Below, one piece after another: positions 44,319-53,464 of a stretch of DNA of 64,000 bases. The position numbers and the translations under genes are program-made. The notes under the pieces were generated by a model. The model was not told the origin of the DNA and searched no databases. It saw only the letters and a program-made list of their open reading frames with translations. Source of the stretch: Streptomyces sp. NBC_00273. GTDB taxonomy: Bacteria > Actinomycetota > Actinomycetes > Streptomycetales > Streptomycetaceae. The stretch's first letter is position 1. Each line of letters starts with the position of its first letter. The stretch lies in NCBI RefSeq assembly GCF_036178145.1, contig NZ_CP108067.1, positions 3,658,001 through 3,722,000 on the forward strand. The letters are read 5' to 3'.

Positions 44319-45263
44319 ATGACAAGTTCGCTGCCGCTCCTGCCCCCGAACGCCCGCGTCTTCGTCGCGGGCCACCGCGGCCTCGTGGGGTCCGCGGTCG
44401 CCCGGCGGCTCACCGCCGACGGCCACGAGGTGCTCACCCGGGGCCGCGTCGACCTCGACCTGCGCGACGCCGCCGCGACCGCCGCGTACCTGAAGGACGT
44501 CCGCCCGGACGCCGTGGTGCTGGCCGCCGCCAAGGTCGGCGGGATCATGGCCAACAGCACGTACCCGGTGCAGTTCCTGGAGGAGAACCTGCAGATCCAG
44601 CTCAGCGTGATCGGCGGCGCGCACGCCGCCGGCGTGGGCCGGCTGCTGTTCCTGGGATCGTCCTGCATCTACCCGAAGCTGGCCCCTCAGCCGATCCACG
44701 AGGACGCCCTGCTGACCGGCCCGCTGGAGCCGACCAACGAGGCCTACGCCCTCGCCAAGATCGCCGGCATCGTCCAGGTCCAGTCCTACCGCAAGCAGTA
44801 CGGGGCCTCGTACATCTCGGCCATGCCGACGAACCTCTACGGCCCGGGCGACAACTTCGACCTGGAGACCTCGCACGTCCTGCCGGCCCTCGTCCGGCGC
44901 TTCCACGAAGCCGCCGCCGAAGGCCGTGACGAGGTCACGCTGTGGGGCTCGGGCACCCCGCGCCGGGAGTTCCTGCACGTGGACGACCTGGCCGCGGCCT
45001 GCGCCGTGCTGCTGAACACCTACGACGGCGACGAGCCCGTCAACATCGGCTGCGGCGAGGACCTGACCATCAAGGAACTGGCCGAGACGGTCGCCGAGGT
45101 GACCGGCTTCCGCGGCCGACTCGCCTGGGACACGTCCAAGCCGGACGGGACCCCGCGCAAGCTGCTGGACGTGAGCCGCCTGACGTCGCTCGGATGGAAG
45201 CCCGGCATCCCGCTGCGGGACGGCATCGCCGCCACGTACGAGTGGTGGCGCGAGCAGAGCTGA
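44319..45263 (+). CDS. fcl: GDP-L-fucose synthase
   Basis: Epimerase/reductase finishing GDP-L-fucose from GDP-4-keto-6-deoxymannose, 314 aa. The Rossmann motif is VAGHRGLVGSAVARRL; catalytic blocks are LFLGSSCIYPKLAPQPI (Ser) and NEAYALAKIAG (YxxxK). MPTNLYGPGDNFD and WGSGTPRREFLHVDDLA are further hallmarks of WcaG/Fcl. The ATG at 44319 follows a GCGGGAG-type purine run; the upstream open frame is Arg/Ala/Gly-rich and rejected. Convergent with the WbaP-type gene after 22 bp. With gmd it completes the GDP-fucose route. Confidence 0.97.
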   Translation: MTSSLPLLPPNARVFVAGHRGLVGSAVARRLTADGHEVLTRGRVDLDLRDAAATAAYLKDVRPDAVVLAAAKVGGIMANSTYPVQFLEENLQIQLSVIGGAHAAGVGRLLFLGSSCIYPKLAPQPIHEDALLTGPLEPTNEAYALAKIAGIVQVQSYRKQYGASYISAMPTNLYGPGDNFDLETSHVLPALVRRFHEAAAEGRDEVTLWGSGTPRREFLHVDDLAAACAVLLNTYDGDEPVNIGCGEDLTIKELAETVAEVTGFRGRLAWDTSKPDGTPRKLLDVSRLTSLGWKPGIPLRDGIAATYEWWREQS

Positions 45264-45285
45264 TCGCACAGGCGGCCCAGGTCCC

Positions 45286-46761
45286 TCAGTACGCTCCGCG
45301 ACCGTCTACGACGGCGCGGAGCGTGCGGCCCATGACGTCGACGTCACTGGTGAAGGACCAGTTGTCGACGTACTGCAGGTCGAGCTGGATGGTTTCGTCC
45401 CAGGACAGGTCGGACCTCCCGCTGATCTGCCACAGTCCCGTCATCCCGGGCCGTACGGTGAGCCGGCGCAGCTCGACCTCGTCGTACTTCGCCACCTCCT
45501 CCGGAAGCGGCGGGCGCGGGCCGACCAGCGACATGTTGCCGATCAGTACGTTGATCAGCTGCGGGAGCTCGTCCAGCGAGGTGCGGCGCAGCAGTCGGCC
45601 CACCCGGGTGACCCGGGGGTCGCGGCGCATCTTGAACATCAGACCGTCGTTCTCGTTGGACCCGGACAGCTCGGCCTTCAGGGCGTCGGCGTCCACGACC
45701 ATCGTGCGGAACTTCCACATGACGAACGGGACCCCGTCGCGGCCGATCCGCCGCTGGCGGTAGAAGGCAGGGCCGCGCGAGCCGAACCGTATGGCCAGGA
45801 CGATCCCCAGCAAGAACGGGGAGAGCAGCAGCAGGCCGGCCGCGGCGCCCACCCGGTCCAGGGCCGACTTGAGCAGGGTCTGCACCCCGCGGCTGACGGG
45901 CGGCGCGACGCGCAGCACCGCCAGCCCGCCCGCGGACAGGGTCTCCAGCCGCTTGACGGATACCTCCACCAGGCCGGGGAAGACGGCGAGTTCCAGGCCC
46001 GCGTCGTGCAGGGCCCAGGCGATCCGGCGCAGCCGCTCCCCCGTGATCCGCACGCCGGGGGCCACGAGCACCAGGTCGGCGTGGTGACTGGCGACGGCGC
46101 CGAGCACGGCCGCCGAGTCGCCGTTCGGGGTCTCGGAGGTGCCTCCGTCGAGCCGCGCCGCCACGGGTACGCCGCTGGCGAGGGGCCCGGCACCGACCGG
46201 GACCACGCCGACGACGACGTACGGGTGGTCGGTGCGGGCGGCGAGGTGCGCGATGACGTCCTCGGCCGCGTCGGGCTCTCCGATGACCAGGACCCGACTG
46301 ACGGCCTGGGCCTCGCGGCGGGCGGCCGAGAGGTGACGGTAGGTCAACTTGTGGACGGCGACTGTGATGAGCAGGGCGGGCAGCAGGGCCCCGAGGGCGG
46401 ACAGCCGGGGGGTGGCCTCTTCGGTCACCACGCGCGCCACGGCCAGCACGCCGATCAGAATCAGCCAGTCGTGCACGACGGGCAGGACACCGCGGGACTC
46501 GCCGAGCGCCCGGGTCGCGTAGCGCCGGCGCAGCGCCTGCACTCCGGTCCACGCCACGGCGGCGGCCAGGGCGCAGTAGACGGGTCGGACCTGCTGCGCG
46601 GCGTCGAAGACGAGTCCTACCGGGATGGCGGCGCCGAGGAAATCGGCGGCGATGGCGGCCGGGCGGTACCAACGGGCCTTGTCCCCGAGGCGCCGTGCGG
46701 GCGCAAGGGACTCCCGGGCCGCTCGGGCCACTCTTTGCGCAGGAATATGGACATGCCTCAT
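45286..46761 (-). CDS. Polyprenyl glycosylphosphotransferase (WbaP/CpsE-like)
   Basis: Membrane enzyme of about 491 aa that starts exopolysaccharide synthesis by moving a sugar-1-phosphate to undecaprenyl phosphate. The N-terminal half has 4-5 membrane segments (PAAIAADFLGAAIPVGLVFD, then two more) and a Rossmann-like CoA-binding region (VSRVLVIGEPDAAEDVIAHL). The C-terminal bacterial sugar transferase domain (about 290-491) contains FYRQRRIGRDGVPFVMWKFR, SLDELPQLINVL, MSLVGPRPPLPEEV and GMTGLWQISGRSDL. The ATG at 46761 follows GGGGGGCCC. Divergent from the M4 protease gene. The sugar (glucose or galactose) is not deducible. Confidence 0.94.
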   Translation of the reverse strand: MRHVHIPAQRVARAARESLAPARRLGDKARWYRPAAIAADFLGAAIPVGLVFDAAQQVRPVYCALAAAVAWTGVQALRRRYATRALGESRGVLPVVHDWLILIGVLAVARVVTEEATPRLSALGALLPALLITVAVHKLTYRHLSAARREAQAVSRVLVIGEPDAAEDVIAHLAARTDHPYVVVGVVPVGAGPLASGVPVAARLDGGTSETPNGDSAAVLGAVASHHADLVLVAPGVRITGERLRRIAWALHDAGLELAVFPGLVEVSVKRLETLSAGGLAVLRVAPPVSRGVQTLLKSALDRVGAAAGLLLLSPFLLGIVLAIRFGSRGPAFYRQRRIGRDGVPFVMWKFRTMVVDADALKAELSGSNENDGLMFKMRRDPRVTRVGRLLRRTSLDELPQLINVLIGNMSLVGPRPPLPEEVAKYDEVELRRLTVRPGMTGLWQISGRSDLSWDETIQLDLQYVDNWSFTSDVDVMGRTLRAVVDGRGAY

Positions 46762-47144
46762 GGGCCCCCCTGGCACGTGGTCTATGACAGTGGCGGGTGC
46801 CCATCGCTTCCCCTGGCAACGAACATCTGCCGCACCGGGAAACAGTACGACAAACACCCGTACGGTAAATGCCGTTTGGGTCAACGCAGTCTCTTGTTGC
46901 GCAAGTGTTAGCAACCGGTAGCAGGCGTTCCGGATGCTGGATGGCCTGGTGAAGCACACGAAGATGAATGGTCCGGATACCGGATACGTATCTTCGAACA
47001 ACGAACCTTTTCCGGCCAACCTTTTGACGCGGCCCTGACATCTGCCGTCCTGAGTGGCAATCTTCGACCGTTCATCGCACCAGCCCTGCTCTGCCCGGAG
47101 GCCCACCCAGCCATCCGGAACCCCCCTTGCAGAAGGAGTCTGCG
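46762..47144. promoter_or_regulatory. Divergent control region between wbaP-like gene and M4 protease
   Basis: 383 bp, clearly less GC-rich than the surroundings and without genes. It contains the dyad-like TACGGTAAATGCCGT at 46861-46875, a close direct repeat CCGGATA at 46973-46986, and TTGACG at 47024-47029, a possible -35 for the rightward protease gene, although no good -10 follows. GAAGGAG at 47132-47138 is the protease ribosome site. Confidence 0.45.
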
Positions 47145-49415
47145 TTGAGGTCCACCCCCCAGAGGCGTGCCACCGCGGCCGGCGCTCTCGTTGCTGCGGC
47201 AGCCCTGCTCGCCGTCGGCATACAGACCGGCACCGCAACCGCCGACGCCACCGCGTCACAGGCACCCACGGCCTCCCAGCCCAACCCGGGCGCGGCCAAC
47301 CGCGCACTCAGCGCCTCGGAGCGTGCGACGCTCCTGGCCGAGGCCAACTCGACCACCGCGCAGGCCGCCAAGGCGCTCGGCCTCGGCAGCGGCGAGAAGC
47401 TCGTCGTCCGCGACGTGGTCCAGGACGCGGACGGCACCACGCACACCACCTACGAGCGCACCTACGACGGACTCCCGGTCCTCGGTGGTGACCTCACCGT
47501 CCACGCCAAGGACGGCGTCACCAAGAGCGTGACCAAGGCGACCAACCACGAGATCAAGGTCGCCGACACCAGCGCCACCGTCACCCCGGCGGCCGCCGAG
47601 AGCCAGGCCGTCTCCGCCGCGAGCGCCGAGGGCTCCAAGGAGGCCAAGGCCTCCAAGGGCGCCCGCAAGGTGATCTGGGCGGCCGAAGGCGCGCCGGTCC
47701 TCGCGTTCGAGACCGTCGTCGGCGGCCTCCAGCACGACGGCACGCCGAACGAGCTCCACGTGGTGACCAACGCCAAGACCGGCGCCAAGATCACCGAGTG
47801 GCAGGCCATCGAGACCGGCACCGGCAACACGATGTACAGCGGCCAGGTGACCCTCGGGACCACCCAGTCGGGCAGCACCTGGAACCTGACCGACGCCGCG
47901 CGCGGCAGCCACAAGACGTACAACCTCAACCGTGGCACCGGCTCCGGCACCGGCACGCTGTTCTCCGGCCCGGACGACATCTGGGGCAACGGCACGCCCT
48001 CCAACCTGGAGACGGCCGGCGGTGACGCCCACTACGGCGCCGCGGTCACCTGGGACTACTACAAGAACGTGCACGGCCGCAACGGCCTGCGCAACGACGG
48101 CGTGGCCCCGTACAGCCGCGTCCACTACGGCAACGCCTACGTCAACGCGTTCTGGAGCGACTCCTGCTTCTGCATGACGTACGGCGACGGCGAGGGCAAC
48201 AACAAGCCGCTCACCTCCACCGACGTGGCCGCGCACGAGATGACCCACGGTCTGACCTCGGTCACCGGCAACATGACCTACAGCGGTGAGCCCGGCGGTC
48301 TGAACGAGGCGACCTCCGACATCATGGCGGCGGCCGTCGAGTTCTACGCCAACAACCCGCAGGACGTCGGCGACTACCTGGTCGGCGAGAAGATCGACAT
48401 CAACGGCGACGGCACCCCGCTGCGCTACATGGACAAGCCGAGCAAGGACGGCTCGTCCAAGGACAGCTGGTACTCGGGCCTCGGCGGCATCGACGTCCAC
48501 TACTCCTCGGGCCCGGCCAACCACTGGTACTACCTGGCCTCCGAGGGCTCGGGCGCCAAGGTCGTCAACGGCGTGAGCTACAACTCGCCGACCGCGGACA
48601 ACCTGCCCGTCACCGCGATCGGCCGGGACGCCGCCTCGAAGATCTGGTTCCGCGCGCTGACGGTGGGCTACTTCAAGTCGAACACCAACTACGCCGACGC
48701 CCGCGTCCAGACCCTGAAGGCCGCTGCCGACCTCTACGGCCAGGGCTCGACGATCTACAACAACGTCGCCAACGCGTGGGCCGGCGTCGCCGTCGGATCC
48801 CGCATCTCCAACGGCGTCACGGTCACCCCGATCGCCAACCAGAACACCGTCACGGGCAGCGCCGTCAGCCTGCAGGTCCAGGCCACGAGCACGAACCCGG
48901 GTGCGCTGAGCTACGCGGCGACCGGCCTGCCGGCCGGCCTGTCGATCAACTCCTCCAACGGCCTGATCTCGGGCACGGCCTCCACCGCGGGCACGTCCAA
49001 CGTGACCGTCACGGTGACCGACTCGCAGAACCAGACCGGTACCGCGGCGTTCACCTGGACGGTCGGCACCACACAGCCGAGCGTCTTCGAGAACACCACG
49101 GACTACCAGATCGCGGACAACGCGACCGTCGAGTCCCCGATCAACGTGACGCGCACGGGCAACGCCCCGAGCGCCCTCAAGGTGGACGTGAACATCGTCC
49201 ACACCTACGTCGGTGACCTGGTGGTCGACCTGGTCGCCCCCGACGGCAGCGTCTACAACCTGCGCAACCGCACCGGCGGCAGCGCGGACAACATCGTCCA
49301 GCAGTTCACCGTGAACGCCTCCTCCGAGGTCGCCAACGGCACCTGGAAGCTCCGTGTCAGGGACGCCGCCAGCCTGGACACCGGCTACATCAACAGCTGG
49401 AAGCTCACCTTCTGA
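47145..49415 (+). CDS. Secreted M4 (thermolysin-type) metalloprotease with P-domain
   Basis: Exported zinc protease precursor of 756 aa. A signal peptide (about 1-34) and FTP/PepSY-type propeptide (about 55-215) precede the M4 domain. Zinc ligands are His364 and His368 in HEMTH (catalytic Glu365) and Glu388 in GGLNEATSD; the proton-donor His lies in VHYSSGPANHWYYL. The C-terminus adds a putative-Ig (He_PIG) domain (about 535-630) and a proprotein-convertase P-domain (about 640-756; HTYVGDLVVDLVAPDGS). The TTG at 47145 is chosen because GAAGGAG lies 6 nt upstream and the signal peptide starts there; a TTG at 47127 is possible. It should be self-processed and degrade extracellular protein. Confidence 0.95.
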   Translation: MRSTPQRRATAAGALVAAAALLAVGIQTGTATADATASQAPTASQPNPGAANRALSASERATLLAEANSTTAQAAKALGLGSGEKLVVRDVVQDADGTTHTTYERTYDGLPVLGGDLTVHAKDGVTKSVTKATNHEIKVADTSATVTPAAAESQAVSAASAEGSKEAKASKGARKVIWAAEGAPVLAFETVVGGLQHDGTPNELHVVTNAKTGAKITEWQAIETGTGNTMYSGQVTLGTTQSGSTWNLTDAARGSHKTYNLNRGTGSGTGTLFSGPDDIWGNGTPSNLETAGGDAHYGAAVTWDYYKNVHGRNGLRNDGVAPYSRVHYGNAYVNAFWSDSCFCMTYGDGEGNNKPLTSTDVAAHEMTHGLTSVTGNMTYSGEPGGLNEATSDIMAAAVEFYANNPQDVGDYLVGEKIDINGDGTPLRYMDKPSKDGSSKDSWYSGLGGIDVHYSSGPANHWYYLASEGSGAKVVNGVSYNSPTADNLPVTAIGRDAASKIWFRALTVGYFKSNTNYADARVQTLKAAADLYGQGSTIYNNVANAWAGVAVGSRISNGVTVTPIANQNTVTGSAVSLQVQATSTNPGALSYAATGLPAGLSINSSNGLISGTASTAGTSNVTVTVTDSQNQTGTAAFTWTVGTTQPSVFENTTDYQIADNATVESPINVTRTGNAPSALKVDVNIVHTYVGDLVVDLVAPDGSVYNLRNRTGGSADNIVQQFTVNASSEVANGTWKLRVRDAASLDTGYINSWKLTF

Positions 49416-49459
49416 CCCCACCGGGGCAGGGTGAACGACGGCTGAGCAGATAGACCACG

Positions 49460-49493
49460 GGGCCGCCCGGGAGGATTCCTCCCCGGGCGGCCC
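49460..49493. terminator. Bidirectional terminator after the M4 protease gene
   Basis: Arms gggccgcccggg (49460-49471) and complement (49482-49493), with an inner AGGA/TCCT pair, between convergent stops at 49415 and 49510. Confidence 0.88.
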
Positions 49494-49509
49494 TGTTCCA
49501 TTGCGTACG

Positions 49510-50280
49510 TCAGCCCAGGGTGCGGAAGATGGCGGTGAGGAGGTCTTCCTCCTCTTCCTCGTCGTCACTGTTCTGGTTCTGGCTCTGGTTCTGGTCGCTC
49601 TGGTCGCCCTGGTCATCGCGCGACTGGTCGTCCCGGCCCGGCCAGGTGCCGTTCCCGCCGGTACCGCCGGTACCGCCGGTGCCGCCGTTGGTGCCGTTGG
49701 TGCCGTTGCTTCCGTTGTCGCCGGTGCCGCCGGTGCCCCCGGTGCTGCCGTCGGTCAGGTCCTCGTCGGCCTCGTCGTCCCGGGGCCGGTCGTCCCGGCC
49801 CGGCCAGGTGCCGTTCCCGCCGGTACCGCCGTTCCCGCCGGTGCCACCCGTGCCGCCGGTGCCACCCGTGCCGCCGTTCCCACCAGTGCCACCGGTGCCG
49901 CCGGTCACCGCGTCCTCCTCGGCCACCGGCTTGAAGTAGACGGAGACGACCTCCACCCGCTTCGCCTTCTCCCCCGGCTTCAGCACCTTCTCCGCCTCGC
50001 CGTCACAGCTGCGGTTGTCGAAGAGGACCGCCAGCGACTCCGTTTCGTTGCGCACCTCGATGGCGGGCTCGTCGCGGGAGGTGCGCGTCAGCAGGTAGCA
50101 GGTGTCGTTGTCGGCGGGCCGGATCTGACCTCTTCTCTCGGAGCCGGCCGCGTCCAGGTACTGGTAGTGCAGCGTGCCGAGGGCGCGTTCGCCGTGGTCG
50201 TCGGCCACCGACGGGCCGGCGGTGGGCAGGGCGAGCGCGAGAGCGCCGACGAACACGGCGGCGGTCGAGCGAAGACGCAT
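49510..50280 (-). CDS. Secreted Gly/Thr/Asn-rich repeat protein
   Basis: 256-aa exported protein of unknown function. A signal peptide (ending about residue 29, GPSVADD) leads to a small domain (about 30-125; LGTLHYQYLDAAGSERRGQI, DTCYLLTRTSRDEPAIEVRN) with two cysteines. Then come long (GGT/GGN)n stretches broken twice by an almost identical block NGTWPGRDD(R/Q)(P/S)RDD, a segmental duplication. The acidic end DDEEEEEDLLTAIFRTLG is distinct and may be functional. The ATG at 50280 starts the signal peptide. The repeat DNA (about 49640-49910) is prone to length change and sequencing error. Convergent with the M4 protease. Confidence 0.8.
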   Translation of the reverse strand: MRLRSTAAVFVGALALALPTAGPSVADDHGERALGTLHYQYLDAAGSERRGQIRPADNDTCYLLTRTSRDEPAIEVRNETESLAVLFDNRSCDGEAEKVLKPGEKAKRVEVVSVYFKPVAEEDAVTGGTGGTGGNGGTGGTGGTGGTGGNGGTGGNGTWPGRDDRPRDDEADEDLTDGSTGGTGGTGDNGSNGTNGTNGGTGGTGGTGGNGTWPGRDDQSRDDQGDQSDQNQSQNQNSDDEEEEEDLLTAIFRTLG

Positions 50281-50402
50281 GGGGGGAGTCCGTTCCTCGG
50301 GTTCCGCGGATACCGGTCCGGTGGCATCCTCGGGCAGCGTAGGAGCGCGGCACTCCACAGAAACGTTTCAGCAGATCCGGCGCGAGCGTGGTTCACCCAT
50401 GA

Positions 50403-50439
50403 GGCCGGGCGGCGCGCACCCATGGCGCACCGCCCGGCC
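50403..50439 (-). terminator. Terminator of glgP
   Basis: Arms ggccgggcggcgcgc (50403-50417) and gcgcaccgcccggcc (50425-50439) pair at 14 of 15 positions, 10 bp past the stop at 50449. Confidence 0.82.
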
Positions 50440-50448
50440 CCCGCGAGG

Positions 50449-53085
50449 TCAGCGCAGGAGCACACCGCCCCCCGCGTCCGTCTCCACCGGGGCCGCGACC
50501 AGGCCCAGTTCCGCGGGGGTCGCCAGCAGCGGGTGTGCGGGCAGGATGCGCACCGTGTAGCCGAAGGGCCCCGTACGGTCGAGGGCGAGCGGGCCCTCGT
50601 ACACCCAGCGGCCCTCCAGATCAGGCCCCGCAGCCGGCTTGAGCGGGAAGCTCCGCCCGTCCCGGATCACGTCCTGCGGGTCCACCCGGCCGGCGAAGGC
50701 CTGGACCTCCACGTCCTCGGGGGTGAGGGCGTCCAGCGCCACCTGCACGCGCAGGGTGAGGGTGGCGCCCAGTTCGGCGGTGCCGCCCACCGGGGCCGCG
50801 GCCAGCGTCTCCACGTGCTCGACGGAGACCCGCGGCCAGGCCGCCCGGGCCCGCCCCTTCCACCAGGCGAGGTCACGGGCCGCCGCGGCGTCCAGGGCCC
50901 GGTGCGCGAGCGCGGCCGGGGTGTAGAGCCGCTCCACGTACTCCCGGACCATCCGCCCCGCGAGCACCTTCGGCCCCAGCGAGACGAGCGTGCGCCGGAC
51001 CATCTCGATCCACCGCACCGGCAGTCCGCTGCGCCCGGCCCGGTCGTAGAACCGGGGCGCGACCCGGTTCTCGATGAGCTCGTAGAGGGCGCTCGCCTCC
51101 AGGTGGTCGCGCCGGTCCTCGTCCGCGCCGAGCCCGTCGGCGGTCGGGATGGCCCAGCCGAAGTCCGGCTCGAACCACTCGTCCCACCAGCCGTCCAGCA
51201 CGGACAGGTTGAGGCAGCCGTTCAGCGCGGCCTTCATCCCGCTCGTGCCGCACGCCTCCAGGGGCCGCAGCGGGTTGTTCAGCCAGACGTCGCAGCCCGG
51301 GTAGAGCTTCTGCGCCATGGCCATGCCGTAGTCGGGCAGGAAGACGATCCGGTGCCGTACCCGCGGGTCGTCCGCGAAGCGGACCAGTTCCTGCACGAGC
51401 CGCTTCCCGCCGTCGTCGGCCGGGTGCGCCTTGCCCGCCACCACGATCTGCACCGGCCGCTCCGGGTCCAGCAGCAGCCTGCGCAGCCGGTCCGGGTCGC
51501 GCAGCATCAGCGTCAGCCGCTTGTACGAGGGCACGCGCCGGGCGAAGCCGATGGTCAGCACATCGGGGTCGAGCACGGATTCGACCCAGCCCAGCTCGGC
51601 CGCGGCGGCCCCGCGCTGGCGCCACGAGGCGCGCAGCCGGTCCCGTACCTCCTGCACCAGTTGCTCGCGCAGCACCCGCCGCAGGTCCCACACGTCCTGG
51701 TCCGGGATCTCGGCGACCGCGTCCCAGCGCGGGGAGCCGCCGACCGACAGGGCGTCCTCGGTACGGCCCGCGCCGATCTGGCGGGCACCGAGCCGGACCA
51801 CCTCGGGAGCCACCCAGGTGGGGGCGTGCACCCCGTTGGTCACGGAGGTGATGGGCACGTCGGCCGGGTCGAAGCCGGGCCACAGCCCGGCGAACATCTC
51901 CCGGCTGACCGCGCCGTGCAGGGTGGACACCCCGTTGGCCCGCTGGGCCAGGCGCAGGCCCATGACGGCCATGTTGAACACGCCGGGGTCGCCGCCGGGG
52001 TAGGTCTCCGCGCCCAGTTCCAGGATCCGCTCGACCGGTACGCCGGGCAGTTCTCCGCCCTCCCCGAAGTGCCGGGCGACCAGGGCCCGCTCGAAGCGGT
52101 CGATCCCGGCCGGGACGGGGGTGTGCGTGGTGAACACGGTTCCGGCGCGCACCGCCTCGACGGCGGCGTCGAAGCCGAGGCCCTGCTCCCGCTCCAGTTC
52201 CCTTATGCGTTCGAGCCCGAGGAAGCCGGCGTGCCCCTCGTTGGTGTGGAAGACCTCGGGAGCGGGGTGGCCGGTGATCCGGCAGTACGCGCGCACCGCG
52301 CGCACGCCGCCGATGCCGAGCAACATCTCCTGGAGCAGCCGGTGGTCGCTGCCGCCGCCGTAGAGCCGGTCGGTCACCTCGCGGGCCGCGGCGTCGTTGT
52401 CCTCGACGTCGGAGTCCAGGAGCAGCAGCGGTACGCGGCCGACGCGGGCCTGCCAGACGTGGGCCTGGAGGGTGCGTCCGCCGGGCAGGGTCAGACAGAC
52501 GCGGGCGGGGGTGCCGTCGTCCTGGCGGAGCAGGCCGAGCGGGAGTTCGTTGGGGTCGAGGACGGGATAGTGCTCCTGCTGCCAGCCGTCGCGGGAGAGC
52601 GACTGGCGGAAGTAGCCGTGGCGGTAGAGCAGGCCCACCCCGATGAGCGGGACGCCGAGGTCGCTGGCGGCCTTCAGGTGGTCCCCGGCGAGGATGCCGA
52701 GGCCGCCGGAGTACTGCGGCAGGGCGGCGGTGATGCCGAATTCGGGGGAGAAGTAGGCGATGGCGGACGGCAGTTCCGCGCCGTTCTCCTGGCTCTGGTA
52801 CCACCTCCCGCCGTTCACGTAGTCATCGAGGTCGGCCGCGGCGACGGCGAGCCGGCGCAGGAAGCGGCGGTCCGCGGCCAGTTCGGCGAGCCGGGTCGCG
52901 GAGACCGCGCCGAGCAGCCGGACGGGATCGCCGCCGGCGGCCTGCCAGCCCTCGGGGTCGACGGATTGGAAGAGTTCACGGGTCTCGGAATGCCACGACC
53001 AGCGCAGGTTGCGCGCGAGCTCGGTCAGCTGTAGCAGGGGTTCCGGGAGGACGGGGCGCACGGTGAATCGACGGATAGCCTTCAC
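50449..53085 (-). CDS. glgP: Alpha-glucan (maltodextrin/glycogen) phosphorylase
   Basis: PLP-dependent GT35 phosphorylase, 878 aa, releasing glucose-1-phosphate from alpha-1,4-glucan. It is of the actinobacterial long type with an N-terminal DUF3417-like domain (about 10-115; LARNLRWSWHSETRELFQSV). The PLP lysine is in EACGTSGMKAALNG; other blocks are SPEFGITAALPQYSGGLGIL, VFHTNEGHAGFLGLERI and FARRVPSYKRLTLML. The GTG at 53085 follows AGGTGGA; a GTG at 53094 is also in frame. It is adjacent to, but separated by 1.5 kb and a short AraC-type gene from, the divergent glgE operon. From memory this gene order also occurs in S. coelicolor. Confidence 0.96.
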   Translation of the reverse strand: MKAIRRFTVRPVLPEPLLQLTELARNLRWSWHSETRELFQSVDPEGWQAAGGDPVRLLGAVSATRLAELAADRRFLRRLAVAAADLDDYVNGGRWYQSQENGAELPSAIAYFSPEFGITAALPQYSGGLGILAGDHLKAASDLGVPLIGVGLLYRHGYFRQSLSRDGWQQEHYPVLDPNELPLGLLRQDDGTPARVCLTLPGGRTLQAHVWQARVGRVPLLLLDSDVEDNDAAAREVTDRLYGGGSDHRLLQEMLLGIGGVRAVRAYCRITGHPAPEVFHTNEGHAGFLGLERIRELEREQGLGFDAAVEAVRAGTVFTTHTPVPAGIDRFERALVARHFGEGGELPGVPVERILELGAETYPGGDPGVFNMAVMGLRLAQRANGVSTLHGAVSREMFAGLWPGFDPADVPITSVTNGVHAPTWVAPEVVRLGARQIGAGRTEDALSVGGSPRWDAVAEIPDQDVWDLRRVLREQLVQEVRDRLRASWRQRGAAAAELGWVESVLDPDVLTIGFARRVPSYKRLTLMLRDPDRLRRLLLDPERPVQIVVAGKAHPADDGGKRLVQELVRFADDPRVRHRIVFLPDYGMAMAQKLYPGCDVWLNNPLRPLEACGTSGMKAALNGCLNLSVLDGWWDEWFEPDFGWAIPTADGLGADEDRRDHLEASALYELIENRVAPRFYDRAGRSGLPVRWIEMVRRTLVSLGPKVLAGRMVREYVERLYTPAALAHRALDAAAARDLAWWKGRARAAWPRVSVEHVETLAAAPVGGTAELGATLTLRVQVALDALTPEDVEVQAFAGRVDPQDVIRDGRSFPLKPAAGPDLEGRWVYEGPLALDRTGPFGYTVRILPAHPLLATPAELGLVAAPVETDAGGGVLLR

Positions 53086-53464
53086 GTGTTCCACCTTCGC
53101 AGGGGATTACGGATCGGAGCGGCCGCACCACGCTGTGCACCCGCGCATCACCCCGGGAAGGCTAGCGGCGCCCGTGCGTTCCGGCCATGGGCCCTCCGGC
53201 GGGGCTCATCGCCCCGGACGGGGCCGGTCCTCCCCCAACGGGTCGTCCGGATACGGCCGCAGCACCTCCGGCAGGGCGCCGCGGCCCAACTGCGCGCCGA
53301 TCAATGCGCGTGGTGCCCGCGGGTCCGTGTGGCAGTGTCCCCCGTATGGACGACGAGGTGGGCGCCCGCGCGGGCCTGTCGGGCGTTCCGGCCGAGTGGT
53401 GGTCGCGGGCGGAGCCGGCCCGGATCCCCGACGGAGCCGCGTAGCGGCCGACGTCCGACACTGC
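53086..53464. other. Intergenic region upstream of glgP
   Basis: 379 bp with no convincing gene; it must hold the glgP promoter. A frame reading MDDEVGARAGLSGVPAEWW starts at 53346 on plus but is only about 32 codons and has no ribosome site, so it is not called. No clear promoter pair or dyad was found. Confidence 0.45.

Noticed and set aside
49640..49910. Regularly spaced GGTGCC/GCCACC repeats resembling an array
   Set aside because: They are in-frame Gly-Gly-Thr/Asn codons of a secreted protein, not CRISPR repeats; no spacers and no cas genes.
49501..53034. 1177-codon plus-strand frame across the Gly-rich gene and glgP
   Set aside because: Antisense shadow of two genes with clear products; crosses their terminators.
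53187..53444. 85-codon frame upstream of glgP
   Set aside because: Pro/Arg/Ala-rich, no ribosome site, no recognisable family; probably promoter DNA.
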